In this document: positions 8,385 through 17,469 of the stretch, one piece after another
How positions within the stretch are numbered: position 1 is the stretch's first letter
How the letters are laid out: each line of letters begins with the position of its first letter
Origin: Melioribacteraceae bacterium
GTDB lineage: Bacteria > Bacteroidota > Ignavibacteria > Ignavibacteriales > Melioribacteraceae
Length of the DNA stretch: 46,767 bases
Direction of reading: 5' to 3'
NCBI GenBank assembly: GCA_026417375.1
Contig: JAOADJ010000010.1
Span: 1 to 46,767, forward strand
Notes under the pieces: model-generated
What the model saw: the letters and a program-made list of their open reading frames with translations, nothing else
The model's database searches: none
Told to the model about the DNA's origin: nothing
Program-made: the position numbers and the translations under genes

Positions 8385-9122
8385 TTATATCTGAATATTT
8401 TTTTCAACTTCTTCAGCAATTTCAGCAGAGACTAAAATTCTTCCACAAGATTCGCAAGAGAAAATTCTTTTATTAGATTTTATTTCTAATTGTCTTTGTG
8501 GTGGAATAATATTATGGCAACCAGAACAAGCAGAACGATTAACAGTAGCTACAGCTTTACCACCAAGAGCTTTTCTGATTCTCATATAAGTATTTAAATC
8601 CGGTTTTTTCACTTTAGCGGCAACTTTTTCTCTTTTATCGCGTAACCGGATTTCTTCTTTTTCATTTGCTTTAATAATTTGTTTTAGTTCTGCTTCTTTT
8701 TCTTTTAATTCGTCTTTAAGTTTTTCAACTTGAGGTTCAAGTTCTTTTATTTCTGCTTTAAGTTTATCAATTAAATCTTCAAGAGCTTTAGTTTCTGCTT
8801 CAAGCTTTTTAATTGATTCTTCGGCATGGTCAATTTCTTTAGTAAGAGCGTCATATTCTTTATTATTTCTAACCTGATAAAGTTGAGCTTTGAATTTTTT
8901 TAAATTAGCTTTTAATCGATCAACTTCATCGTCATTTTGTTTTCTTTTTTCCACAGAATTTTTCTTTTCATACTCTTTTCCTTCAATTTGATCTTCAAGA
9001 GTTTGAATTTGAGATTTTAAATCGTTAACTGCCGAAGGCAAATCGCCTCGCAATTCTTCCAATTCATCGAGCTGGTTATCTATTAACTGAAGCTCGTAAA
9101 GTGTTGATAATCTTGCTATCAA
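8385..9122 (-). CDS. C4-type zinc-ribbon coiled-coil protein
   Basis: 245-residue cytoplasmic protein. Residues about 10-180 form a long charged coiled coil (repeated KxxLE/EELK patterns). The C-terminus is a zinc ribbon with CSGC and CESC as the two Cys pairs (about 200-226). This is the widespread zinc-ribbon family often encoded beside NIF3, as here (10-base gap). A nucleic-acid-binding role has been suggested for the family; the function here is not established. The start codon is TTG (minus strand 9122-9120), supported by AAGGAG six bases upstream; there is no better ATG. Confidence 0.85.
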   Translation of the reverse strand: MIARLSTLYELQLIDNQLDELEELRGDLPSAVNDLKSQIQTLEDQIEGKEYEKKNSVEKRKQNDDEVDRLKANLKKFKAQLYQVRNNKEYDALTKEIDHAEESIKKLEAETKALEDLIDKLKAEIKELEPQVEKLKDELKEKEAELKQIIKANEKEEIRLRDKREKVAAKVKKPDLNTYMRIRKALGGKAVATVNRSACSGCHNIIPPQRQLEIKSNKRIFSCESCGRILVSAEIAEEVEKNIQI

Positions 9123-9132
9123 TTTATACTCC

Positions 9133-10248
9133 TTATTGTTTATAAAACTTTATTGGGTTTGTAGTTTTTGAAAACTTATAAATTTTTATTTTTTCTTTTT
9201 TATTATTTATAAAACTTTGAATTTTTTTTTCAACAATATCCAGGACGATTATTTCAGTTTCGTAATGACCTGCATCAATTAATAAAATTTTGTTAAATGC
9301 ATCGTGAAAGGAATGATATTTAACATCAGCAGTAATAAATGCATCTGCATTATTTTGAATAGCATCTTGCAATAAGTCGGAACCTGAACCACCACAAACA
9401 GCAACTTTTTTAATTTTATTTTTATTTCCTAATGAATATCTAAAATTTGTAAGAGATAGATTTTTTTTAACATAGTTTAAAAATTCATCAACATTCAATT
9501 CTGTTTTTAACTCACCTATTGCACCAGCGCCATAATTTGTATTTTTATTTTTTAACGGATAAATATCATAAGCAGGTTCTTCATATGGATGTGCTTTTAA
9601 CATTGAAGTAATTACTTTATTTAAATTCCACGAATCAACAATTACTTCTAGTCTTACTTCATTTACTTTTTCAAAATTTTCTTTCTTGCCAATAAATGGA
9701 TTTGAGTTTGAACTCCCCTGGAATGTTCCTTCGCCAGTAAGTCTAAAGCTACAATATTTATATTCTCCAATAATTCCAGCACCTTTATCAAACATAGAAT
9801 TTGCAACATCATCAAGTTTATTTTGAGGAACAAATACAACAATTTTATATTGATTACTATTTTGATTTTTAAGGAATTTTACTTTTTCAAGTTTTAATTT
9901 TTTAGCAAGTTCAAATGAAACACCATCTTTTGTAAAATCTAAATTTGTATGTGCTGAAAAAATAGATATATCATTTTTAATTAATCTTGAAATTAGTTTT
10001 GCCTGGGAATCATTATCAAAGTTTAATTTTTTGATTGGTGTAAAAATTATCGGGTGATGAGTAAAAATAAAATTACAATTTTTTTTGAGAGCTTCGTCAA
10101 GAACTTCTTCGTTTAGTTCGAGCGCAAGGAAAATGTTTTTAATTGAATCTTCACCCGAACCGACAAGAAGACCGACATTGTCTTTCTCCCACGAGGCACC
10201 AGGTGGAGCCCAATCATCAAGATATTTTATCAATTCATTAACAATCAT
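9133..10248 (-). CDS. NIF3-like dinuclear metal-centre protein
   Basis: 371 residues from the preferred start. NIF3/YbgI family: a toroidal hexamer with two metals per subunit, once called GTP cyclohydrolase I type 2; the true substrate is unknown. Visible are the metal motif FTHHPIIF, the PII-like inserted domain typical of about 370-residue members (IVVFVPQNKLDDVA to HPYEEPAYDIYPL) and the C-terminal metal motifs AVCGGSGSDL, FITADVKYHSFHDA and DAGHYETE. An earlier in-frame ATG at 10287 lies inside a terminator hairpin; the ATG at 10248 gives the family N-terminus (MIVNELIKYLDDWAPP). The gene leads a two-gene operon with the zinc-ribbon protein. Confidence 0.9.
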   Translation of the reverse strand: MIVNELIKYLDDWAPPGASWEKDNVGLLVGSGEDSIKNIFLALELNEEVLDEALKKNCNFIFTHHPIIFTPIKKLNFDNDSQAKLISRLIKNDISIFSAHTNLDFTKDGVSFELAKKLKLEKVKFLKNQNSNQYKIVVFVPQNKLDDVANSMFDKGAGIIGEYKYCSFRLTGEGTFQGSSNSNPFIGKKENFEKVNEVRLEVIVDSWNLNKVITSMLKAHPYEEPAYDIYPLKNKNTNYGAGAIGELKTELNVDEFLNYVKKNLSLTNFRYSLGNKNKIKKVAVCGGSGSDLLQDAIQNNADAFITADVKYHSFHDAFNKILLIDAGHYETEIIVLDIVEKKIQSFINNKKEKIKIYKFSKTTNPIKFYKQ

Positions 10249-10250
10249 AT

Positions 10251-10288
10251 AAAAAAAATGCACTCCTTGTAATTTTGGGGAGTGCATT
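10251..10288 (-). terminator. Strong hairpin terminator immediately before the NIF3 start codon
   Basis: Stem aatgcactcc (10257-10266) / ggagtgcatt (10279-10288). On the minus strand it is followed by eight T, then ATATG at the NIF3 start. It most likely ends the amylase transcript (stop at 10420) or a short RNA starting after it. Because the U-tract ends two or three bases before the NIF3 ATG, NIF3 transcription must read through it or start within it. Confidence 0.8.
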
Positions 10289-10294
10289 CAAGTT

Positions 10295-10357
10295 TTATTT
10301 TTCTGCTTGAGTTTGCGTTTTAAGTTTGACGAATGTTTTATTTATAAATTTTCTCAT
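10295..10357 (-). CDS. Possible 20-residue peptide gene
   Basis: Short frame on the minus strand, ATG at 10357 to TAA at 10295, encoding a basic peptide (MRKFINKTFVKLKTQTQAEK). It ends 7 bases before a strong terminator hairpin and lies alone between the amylase gene and NIF3. No ribosome binding site of note precedes it. The composition is protein-like rather than random AT-rich, but at this length chance cannot be excluded and I know no family for it. Confidence 0.3.
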   Translation of the reverse strand: MRKFINKTFVKLKTQTQAEK

Positions 10358-10419
10358 AATTCTATTCAAAATATATAATTATTCAAATTTACATTCAAGT
10401 TTAAGATTTTATTCAATTA

Positions 10420-13296
10420 TTATTTTATAATAATCATCTTCTTTGTTTCATTAAATTTTCCTGCTTGAATTGTATAAAAATAAACACCACTTGTTAAAGT
10501 TTTTGCATCAAAATCATATTTATAAGACCCGGCCTTTAAATTTTGGTTAACAATTGTTGCTACTTCTTGACCTAAAACATTATAAACTTTTAAACTAACA
10601 TTTTCATCTTTTGGAATTGCAAATTTAATGGTTGTTGTTGGGTTAAATGGATTCGGATAATTTTGCTCTAGCATAAATTCATTTGGTAATGAATTTTCAT
10701 TTTCAATATTAGACAAAATTCCCTGTTCTGGTGTTGGTAATTTTTGTGTAGTAAATATTTTAAATTCACCGGGGTTAAGTGAAATCATTGTATCTTTATT
10801 TGAAATATTAAATTCTTTTCCTGTAAAATAATCATACCACTTACCTGCATTTTGAAACTCTGGAATCATTGTATCGCTGAATAAACCAAAATTGGCTACT
10901 ACAACAACATTCATAGTTGAATGATTTATCCACATTCTTTTCAAATAACCTGTTGCACTCATTTTAAAATTATTACTTGAAAATGCCGGATAATTAGTTT
11001 TTAACTTTATTAATGCCGACCAGGTTTTAAAGAGTTTTAATCTTGAAAGATTATTTAAATAATCCCATCTGACAGGTTTAATTCCTAATCTTCCATTAAA
11101 TTCAATTGAATAATCATAACCAAGTTCACCAAATTGCCAAATCATTTTTGGACCGGGAACAGTAAAGAAAAATGCACCGACGGTTTTCATTCTTTGAATT
11201 GCTGTTTCAAAATCTTTTACATTGTAGTTACCAAGTGAATTTCCAAAATTTAAATTTTTATACATCAATCTTTCTTCATCATGGCTTTCCATATAACCAA
11301 CTAAATTTGGTTGAGTCCAATTTCTATTCAGATATGAAATTCCTTCCAAATTTGATTTTCCTGATTCATTATAACCCATTGCTGCTTCACTGTAATTATA
11401 ATTCATATTTCCCCAAAGTAAAATTCCATAATCTGCTAACTCTTTTTCTTCGGAGTTTACTGCTAAATGTTCAAATATCATTATTGCTGTTGGATCATAA
11501 CTCCAAGCTTTGCTAACCATTCTTTTTAATAATCTAATTCTATCAGCATCATAATTACTTCCCCATGGATCAGACATTGGTTTATAATTATTTCCAATTC
11601 CTTTTGTAAAATCAAATCTGAAACCATCAAATTTATATTCAGTCAGCCAATATTTAATTACTCTATCTACAAAATACTGAGTTGCTTTACTTTCATGATT
11701 AAAATCGTAACCCCAGTGTGCATCCGTATTTGCAAAGTTTGATTGTTGATTAAACCATGGATTATTTGCTGCTGGCTTTCCAGTTGATTTATCAAAATAC
11801 ATTCTAACCATTGGATTAGAACCATATGCGTGGTTTAAAACAATATCAAGCAAAACTGCTATTCCATTTGCATGACATTCATCAATTAATGCTTTTAATT
11901 CATCTTTTGTTCCATAATATTTATCAACTGCAAAATAGAAAGAAGGGTTGTAGCCCCAACTGTTATTTCCTTCAAATTCATTTATTGGCATTAATTCAAT
12001 TGCGTTTATTCCAAGTTTTTTGAAATAGTTTATTGAATCTCGAATTGCTCTAAATGTATGTGCATTTGTGAAATCTCGAACAAGTAATTCATAAATAACT
12101 AATTTTTCCTTTGCTGGCCGAACAAAATTATTTGTTTTCCAGTTGTATTTATTTTGTGCTGTTTGAAGTACTGAAACAATTTCTGAAGTCATCCCATCGG
12201 GATAAGATTTTAAATTGGGATAAGTCAATGATGTTATAAATCTATCATTATTGGGATCTAAAATTTTATCGCTGTATGGATCAGCAACTCTAATTTCTCC
12301 ATCAATAAAATATTGAAAAGAGTATTCTCGAGCTGGTGCCAAGCCGGATAATTTAATCCACCATATTACACTATCCGGTTTTACTTCATAGCGATTCATA
12401 AAATATGTTGTATCAATTTTCCAATCATTAAACTCACCTATTACATAAATAAATTTTTTTTGTGGTGCATATAATGCAAGAATAACTTCAGTAGGTGATG
12501 ATTGATAATTTATACCGAAATCGTTTCCTGTTGGTAATGGTAAGTTTTTAACAACAGGATTTTTCATAAGTATGAAAGTTGAAGAATCTTTAATATTTAA
12601 TGTATCATATGCAACAATTTTAATTTCATTTTTACCACTCGAATAATCTTTTGCATAATATTTAAAATTTATTTTTGATGAGCTGCTTTGGATTTTTTCA
12701 ATTCCATTTACAAATAATTTTGCTGATTTAAGTTTTGTTCCAACTTCTGCAATTGAAACAGAAATATCTAATGTATCTGTTGCCTTTACAAAATATGGAG
12801 ATCTCATTGGGTCATTATATTGAACTGTAATTTTGGGATTATCAATTGAAATATTTAATCCTGAATAATAAATTGGTATAAAAATATCTTCAGTTTGTTT
12901 TGTACCATCCGAACTTCTTAATACAAAACATAATTCAGTTATTCTTGTATTTGCATCAGTAACTTTATAAAATGATCGTGGATTATTAATAGTAATTTGA
13001 TAAACATCAGTTGTTACTCTTGTGAGCTCAGGTTGAATATTATTATCTCCCCAATTTCCGATTACATTTTGCCAACGTTGTTGAGTGCCACTTCCAACTT
13101 TCAAAGATACACCGGTATGTGCATAAACTCTTCCCGTAAATCCTGCAATTTTATTTTGATGTGTTGCATTTTTGACATCAAATGTTATTGTAATTTTATC
13201 TGTTTGTACAGGATATTGTGGATTTGTTGAAAATGTTGTTTGTGAAAAAATTAATATCGGAAAAACTAAAACAAAAAGAATTAATTTAATTTTCAT
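10420..13296 (-). CDS. Secreted alpha-amylase-family glycoside hydrolase (GH13) with T9SS tail
   Basis: 958 residues. Signal peptide 1-19 (LIFSQ), an N-terminal Ig-like domain (about 21-140), a second beta domain, a CBM48/E-set-like domain (about 265-345, VIGEFNDWK) and a TIM-barrel catalytic domain (about 397-770). The GH13 regions are intact: LLDIVLNH (482-489), GFRFDF with nucleophile D562, IMIFEH with acid/base E609, and ESHDEE with D673. The last 85 or so residues are a T9SS sorting domain (FMLEQNYPNPFNPTTTIKF ending KKMIIIK). It should act outside the cell on alpha-glucans such as starch or glycogen. Start ATG has an AAGGAGG site. It lies 31 bases behind a receptor gene, forming a receptor/enzyme pair. 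Confidence 0.9.
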   Translation of the reverse strand: MKIKLILFVLVFPILIFSQTTFSTNPQYPVQTDKITITFDVKNATHQNKIAGFTGRVYAHTGVSLKVGSGTQQRWQNVIGNWGDNNIQPELTRVTTDVYQITINNPRSFYKVTDANTRITELCFVLRSSDGTKQTEDIFIPIYYSGLNISIDNPKITVQYNDPMRSPYFVKATDTLDISVSIAEVGTKLKSAKLFVNGIEKIQSSSSKINFKYYAKDYSSGKNEIKIVAYDTLNIKDSSTFILMKNPVVKNLPLPTGNDFGINYQSSPTEVILALYAPQKKFIYVIGEFNDWKIDTTYFMNRYEVKPDSVIWWIKLSGLAPAREYSFQYFIDGEIRVADPYSDKILDPNNDRFITSLTYPNLKSYPDGMTSEIVSVLQTAQNKYNWKTNNFVRPAKEKLVIYELLVRDFTNAHTFRAIRDSINYFKKLGINAIELMPINEFEGNNSWGYNPSFYFAVDKYYGTKDELKALIDECHANGIAVLLDIVLNHAYGSNPMVRMYFDKSTGKPAANNPWFNQQSNFANTDAHWGYDFNHESKATQYFVDRVIKYWLTEYKFDGFRFDFTKGIGNNYKPMSDPWGSNYDADRIRLLKRMVSKAWSYDPTAIMIFEHLAVNSEEKELADYGILLWGNMNYNYSEAAMGYNESGKSNLEGISYLNRNWTQPNLVGYMESHDEERLMYKNLNFGNSLGNYNVKDFETAIQRMKTVGAFFFTVPGPKMIWQFGELGYDYSIEFNGRLGIKPVRWDYLNNLSRLKLFKTWSALIKLKTNYPAFSSNNFKMSATGYLKRMWINHSTMNVVVVANFGLFSDTMIPEFQNAGKWYDYFTGKEFNISNKDTMISLNPGEFKIFTTQKLPTPEQGILSNIENENSLPNEFMLEQNYPNPFNPTTTIKFAIPKDENVSLKVYNVLGQEVATIVNQNLKAGSYKYDFDAKTLTSGVYFYTIQAGKFNETKKMIIIK

Positions 13297-13327
13297 AGTG
13301 CCTCCTTCGTAAAAAATTATTTTTTTG

Positions 13328-15412
13328 TTAATCTAAAAAATTCCACGCAACACCAAGTTTCAAATTTCTAGGATATGCCGGATAATATGGTATAAAATAA
13401 AATTTTGAATCAAATAAATTTTCCCAGGTTATGTAAATTTTTGCATTTTCTTGTATTGTACCAATCAAAAAGAAATCTAGTTTAAATGAAGTTGAAAATA
13501 TTTTATCTGAAATTTGTTTCAACGAATTATCACTTAACATAAAATAATATGATGAAGACAATCCCTTCTCAAAATCGAATCGTTGCTCATATCTTTTTCC
13601 AATTGTAAATAAATTAAAACCTACTTTTAGCTTCAAGTTGTTATTGAATAAAATATCATTATAAAATATGCTTGTTTTATTTTCATATTCAGGTAAGCCA
13701 CGATTTATTCTTTCAACATTGTTAAAATAATATGTATAAGAATTATGAATAAACATTTTCCAATAAGTTGCCGATACAAATAAATTTAATGCAGAGTTTT
13801 TTGAATTTATACTTTTAACAAAATATGCATTATCATTTTTATAGTCATAAAAAATAAATGCTGGTATTAAAAAATTATCATTTTGAGTTGAAAAGTATGA
13901 GAGGTTTACGTTTATGTTTTTATTTTCAAAAATAATTTTCGATTCAATGGTTTTTATGTTTGAATCCTGATTCCAATTTTTATTTAACACAAACACTCTT
14001 TCCAAATAATTAAATGGGTTTTTATAACCTGAAAAACCAAAATAAATTTTAAATAAATTAAATATTTCAAAAGTAATATCACCTCCTAAACCAAAATAAG
14101 TAGATTGTGCTTGTGTCAAAAACTTTCCATAAATATTTGATTTTACAAATTCATTAAATGTAAAACTTGCACCTGAAGAAATATTAAAAAAACTTAACAC
14201 ATTCTGTTTATCTAATATTTGAGAGTTGAATTGATTTCTCTCAAAATTTGTGTTAATGAAAAAACTATAATCATCATAAATGAAATTACTTTTAATATAA
14301 AAACCTTTTGTCAAAGAAAAATTTTCTCTTTTAATCGGAAAGACATTTGATTGTAAAGCCCCAACTGAATTTTGACGAAAATAATTTTCATCTTTCTGAT
14401 AATAAAAAGAAACTTCCGTTGAATTATTTTCAGATAATTTTGCTAAAGAGTTAAGTAAAATCCTGTCTGTAATTGAAGTCAGATATCTATTATTAAATCT
14501 TACTGGTGATAAAACATTATCAAATGCAATTTCATTATAATTATCACCATTTGATATTTTCTTAATACTATCAATATCTACTCCGCCATTTAAACGAATA
14601 GAGTTATTATTATGAAAGTATGAAATTGCAAAATTTACTTTTTCTGAATAATTGTATTTTAAACGAATAAGCCCTTTCCAGTTTGAAAATGATGAATTTG
14701 CAAATCTACCATCATAGGATTGATTTGAAAAATTTATAAATGTAGTTATGTTTTTAAAAGGCATTAAATTAATCATTCCATCTATAAATCCTTCTTCATC
14801 GGATGCCTGAAAGAATTTAATTCTTGAGAAAGGTTTTTTTGAAGTTGGTTCAAATGAATTAAAATTAATAACTGCAATACCTGTATTATTAAATAAAAAT
14901 GAATGTGAAATTGGTATTAATTCAATTAGCTCAACATTTTCGGATAGTAAATTGTTTATATCATAGAATGAATTAAATCTATTGTTAAGCTCAATACCAT
15001 CTAATAAAATTGATACTTTGTTTGAGATTTGACCATAATAACTTATATAATTCGGCGTTCCAAAAGATGATAAATTTTTATTAAATACAAAATTGCGATT
15101 ATTGAAAACATCCGTAAATACTCTGTAATCTATATCTTCAATTTCATTTTTTGTAATCAAATAATAATTATAATTAGAATCAAGTAATGATTTTTTATTA
15201 ATAGAAATTTTTTTTCTTGTAGCAAAAACAATAGTGTCATTTAAATTATTATTTTTTATTACAACAGTATCTTTTTCATCAATTTTTTTAATTTCACTTT
15301 GAGGTAAAACAATAGAATTAAGAAAAGCAAGTAAAATCAATATTAGAATTATCATTTCGTTTTTATAAATATACATTGTACTAAATTTTTGAAATTGATT
15401 TTTTATAACCAT
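13328..15412 (-). CDS. TonB-dependent receptor-like outer-membrane barrel
   Basis: 694 residues with an N-terminal hydrophobic export segment (ILILLAFLNSIVLPQ), a plug-like region at about 65-190 (VSILLDGIELNNRF, NVELIELIPISHSFLF) and a long beta-rich barrel to the end. No CarboxypepD-like domain and no obvious TonB box are visible, so TonB dependence is inferred. In-frame ATGs at 15376 and 15355 are alternative starts that put the signal peptide closer to the N-terminus; none has a good ribosome binding site. The gene is directly upstream of, and probably co-transcribed with, the secreted amylase, so it may take up the resulting oligosaccharides. Unusually rich in Asn, Phe and Tyr. Confidence 0.75.
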   Translation of the reverse strand: MVIKNQFQKFSTMYIYKNEMIILILILLAFLNSIVLPQSEIKKIDEKDTVVIKNNNLNDTIVFATRKKISINKKSLLDSNYNYYLITKNEIEDIDYRVFTDVFNNRNFVFNKNLSSFGTPNYISYYGQISNKVSILLDGIELNNRFNSFYDINNLLSENVELIELIPISHSFLFNNTGIAVINFNSFEPTSKKPFSRIKFFQASDEEGFIDGMINLMPFKNITTFINFSNQSYDGRFANSSFSNWKGLIRLKYNYSEKVNFAISYFHNNNSIRLNGGVDIDSIKKISNGDNYNEIAFDNVLSPVRFNNRYLTSITDRILLNSLAKLSENNSTEVSFYYQKDENYFRQNSVGALQSNVFPIKRENFSLTKGFYIKSNFIYDDYSFFINTNFERNQFNSQILDKQNVLSFFNISSGASFTFNEFVKSNIYGKFLTQAQSTYFGLGGDITFEIFNLFKIYFGFSGYKNPFNYLERVFVLNKNWNQDSNIKTIESKIIFENKNINVNLSYFSTQNDNFLIPAFIFYDYKNDNAYFVKSINSKNSALNLFVSATYWKMFIHNSYTYYFNNVERINRGLPEYENKTSIFYNDILFNNNLKLKVGFNLFTIGKRYEQRFDFEKGLSSSYYFMLSDNSLKQISDKIFSTSFKLDFFLIGTIQENAKIYITWENLFDSKFYFIPYYPAYPRNLKLGVAWNFLD

Positions 15413-15568
15413 AAATAAACACTTTTATATTTTTTATACATATTGCTTAATAAAATTAATAATTTTAAAACAAAAGTTTTATAAATAAGATAAAATCTAT
15501 TTGTTTTATATTAAAAAAATATTAAATTTCAAATGAAATTTTTCACCATAAAATAAAGGGCAATCTCA

Positions 15569-15853
15569 ATGGCAATGACAAAAACACAAATTGTTGACCA
15601 TCTTGCAAAAAAAACTGGCGTTACAAAAAAAGTAGCTGCACAATTTTTAACAGAATTAGTTCATCTTTCTTACAAAGAAGCTAAAAAATCATTTACAATT
15701 CCTGGATTAGGAAAATTAGTTCTTGTTCAAAGAAAAGCAAGACAAGGAAGAAATCCTAAAACTGGTGAAACAATTTTAATTCCTGCAAAAAAAGTTGTTA
15801 AATTCAGAATTGCTAAACAAGCTAAAGATGCAATTCTTGTTTACGGCAAATAA
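15569..15853 (+). CDS. HU/IHF-family DNA-binding protein
   Basis: 94 residues, the normal size of a histone-like HU subunit that bends and compacts DNA as a dimer. The helical N-terminus (TKTQIVDHLAKKTGVTKK) is followed by the saddle strands and the family signature in the DNA-binding arm (RKARQGRNPKTGETI), then IPAKKVVKFR and the terminal helix. Monocistronic: divergent from the receptor gene across 156 AT-rich bases and closed by its own terminator. Confidence 0.93.
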   Translation: MAMTKTQIVDHLAKKTGVTKKVAAQFLTELVHLSYKEAKKSFTIPGLGKLVLVQRKARQGRNPKTGETILIPAKKVVKFRIAKQAKDAILVYGK

Positions 15854-15861
15854 TTTTTTTA

Positions 15862-15893
15862 TGTCAGTCTTCTAATTTTTTAGAAGACTGACA
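15862..15893 (+). terminator. Rho-independent terminator of the HU gene
   Basis: Perfect 13-bp stem tgtcagtcttcta (15862-15874) / tagaagactgaca (15881-15893) with a T-rich loop, followed by ttctttt on the plus strand. Confidence 0.85.
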
Positions 15894-15910
15894 TTCTTTT
15901 CTGCACCTTC

Positions 15911-16393
15911 TCAAACAACTAATTTTTTTAATTTATCTAATTGATCCTGATAAACTTGCTCCGGAATATTTCTTAATATTGTTTTTAATAACTCATTAAA
16001 TTTTCCTACATGGGAATAAAAACCAATCAAATTTTCATTTTTATCTTTAATATAAATAGCTCGCATTGGCATTCCCGAAAATATTCCACCAGAAATTGAA
16101 ATTATATCTTTATAAAAAATTTTCACTTCTTTTTTAGAAAGAAAAAATTTTGAACAAATTATTTTTTCATCATCCGAAATAATTTTAAAGGGTAAAATTT
16201 TATATGATAGAAAATAACTTTTATTCAAAAGGTAAATAACAATTAAATTAAATATTACAAGAAAAATAAAATACCATTTTTTAAATGATACTAATATACT
16301 AACAATAGTAAATAACAAAATGAAAAAAGAAATAAAAAAATTTATATAGCGATAAAAAAATTTTGACCACAATGAATATTCAAATGTTTGCAT
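15911..16393 (-). CDS. Small membrane protein with possible PH-like C-terminal domain
   Basis: 160 residues. Two hydrophobic segments (about 17-38 and 41-60) form a membrane hairpin. The remaining cytoplasmic part (about 65-150) alternates short strands and ends in an amphipathic helix (GKFNELLKTILRNI), a pattern seen in bacterial PH-like domains. I do not recognise a specific family. The gene stands alone, convergent with HU and divergent from the flavin oxidoreductase. Confidence 0.65.
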   Translation of the reverse strand: MQTFEYSLWSKFFYRYINFFISFFILLFTIVSILVSFKKWYFIFLVIFNLIVIYLLNKSYFLSYKILPFKIISDDEKIICSKFFLSKKEVKIFYKDIISISGGIFSGMPMRAIYIKDKNENLIGFYSHVGKFNELLKTILRNIPEQVYQDQLDKLKKLVV

Positions 16394-16478
16394 CTTTTAT
16401 TTTTTTTGTTAATCTAATTTAACAAAATAGAATTTATTTAAGTCAAATTTTGTTAGGAACTATAAAAGAGGAGAAAAA

Positions 16479-17465
16479 ATGTTTGACCTTCTAATTATTG
16501 GTGCTGGTCCAGCTGGTATTAGTATGGCTGTTGAAGCCCGTAAAGCAGGTATTGATTCTTCAAAAATAATTATAATTGAAAAAGCAGAAGAACATTCATT
16601 CACAATAAAAAAATATTATCCAGATACTAAATTAGTTACAGCTAATTACAAAGGATTTGAAGCTAAATGCACAGGTGTAATGTGTATCCCCGATTTAACA
16701 AAACATGAAACTATTTCTTATTTAGATAAAGCTATTAAAGAAAATAATTTATTAGTTCATTACAATGAAACAGTATGGAAACTTCATCAAAATGAGGATA
16801 AAACTTTTATTGTTTATACAGATAAAAATGAATATCACTCAAAAATTGTTACAATAGCAATCGGAATTTTAGGTAAGCCAAACAAACCCGAATATAAAAT
16901 TCCGACTACATTAAAAAACAAAGCATTGTTTGATGTAACATCTGTTGAAATAAAAAATTCAAAAGTGTTAGTTGTTGGTGGCGGTGATTCTGCTTCTGAA
17001 TATTGTCAATACTTAGTTCAAAATGGAAATGATGTTACATTAAGTTACAGAAGATCATCATTTAACAGAATGAATGAAATAAATCAAGAAAGTATTTTAG
17101 AATTAGAACGTGAAGGAAAAGTTAGAATTTTACGTGAAAGCAATATTATATCTTTAGAAGATAAAAATGGAAACCCATTAGTAAAGTTTAAAGAAGAAAA
17201 GTTTGGTGAAGAGCTTTTTGATTTTGTTGTTTATGCTTTAGGTGGAACAACGCCCGAAAACTTTTTAAAAATGATAGGAATTGAGTTTGATGGAGAAGCA
17301 CCAAAGTTAAAAGAATATTATGAAACATCTGTAGAAGGATTATTTTTAACTGGCGATTTAACAGCTGGCAATAAAGGTGGTTCTATTATCTGGGCATTTA
17401 ACTCTGCAAATACAGCAATGAAAAAAATTTGTAAAGATTATTTGGATTGTAAAATTGAATTATAA
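16479..17465 (+). CDS. FAD/NAD(P)-dependent oxidoreductase, thioredoxin-reductase-like fold
   Basis: 328 residues with two dinucleotide folds: FAD site LLIIGAGPAGISMA at the N-terminus and NAD(P) site VLVVGGGDSASEY (about 163-175), ending with the FAD motif LFLTGDLTAG. The CxxC of thioredoxin reductases is absent between the folds; instead there is a C64-x4-C69 pair (KCTGVMC). The closest known types are the YpdA (bacillithiol disulfide reductase) and ferredoxin-NADP reductase-like members of this superfamily. Because bshA is in the same window, a role in bacillithiol recycling is possible but unproven. Strong ribosome binding site (gaggag). Monocistronic; its stop lies 4 bases from the convergent rlmB stop. 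Confidence 0.8.
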   Translation: MFDLLIIGAGPAGISMAVEARKAGIDSSKIIIIEKAEEHSFTIKKYYPDTKLVTANYKGFEAKCTGVMCIPDLTKHETISYLDKAIKENNLLVHYNETVWKLHQNEDKTFIVYTDKNEYHSKIVTIAIGILGKPNKPEYKIPTTLKNKALFDVTSVEIKNSKVLVVGGGDSASEYCQYLVQNGNDVTLSYRRSSFNRMNEINQESILELEREGKVRILRESNIISLEDKNGNPLVKFKEEKFGEELFDFVVYALGGTTPENFLKMIGIEFDGEAPKLKEYYETSVEGLFLTGDLTAGNKGGSIIWAFNSANTAMKKICKDYLDCKIEL

Positions 17466-17469
17466 AATT

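Noticed and set aside
10248..10287. NIF3 start at the upstream ATG (10287)
   Set aside because: That ATG is part of the terminator stem and the added residues do not fit the family N-terminus.
11172..11516. 114-codon plus-strand frame inside the amylase gene
   Set aside because: Antisense to conserved GH13 sequence, with Leu/Phe/His-rich composition typical of shadows in AT-rich genes.
16479..17465. Thioredoxin reductase
   Set aside because: Two nucleotide folds fit, but no CxxC lies in the NAD(P) domain.
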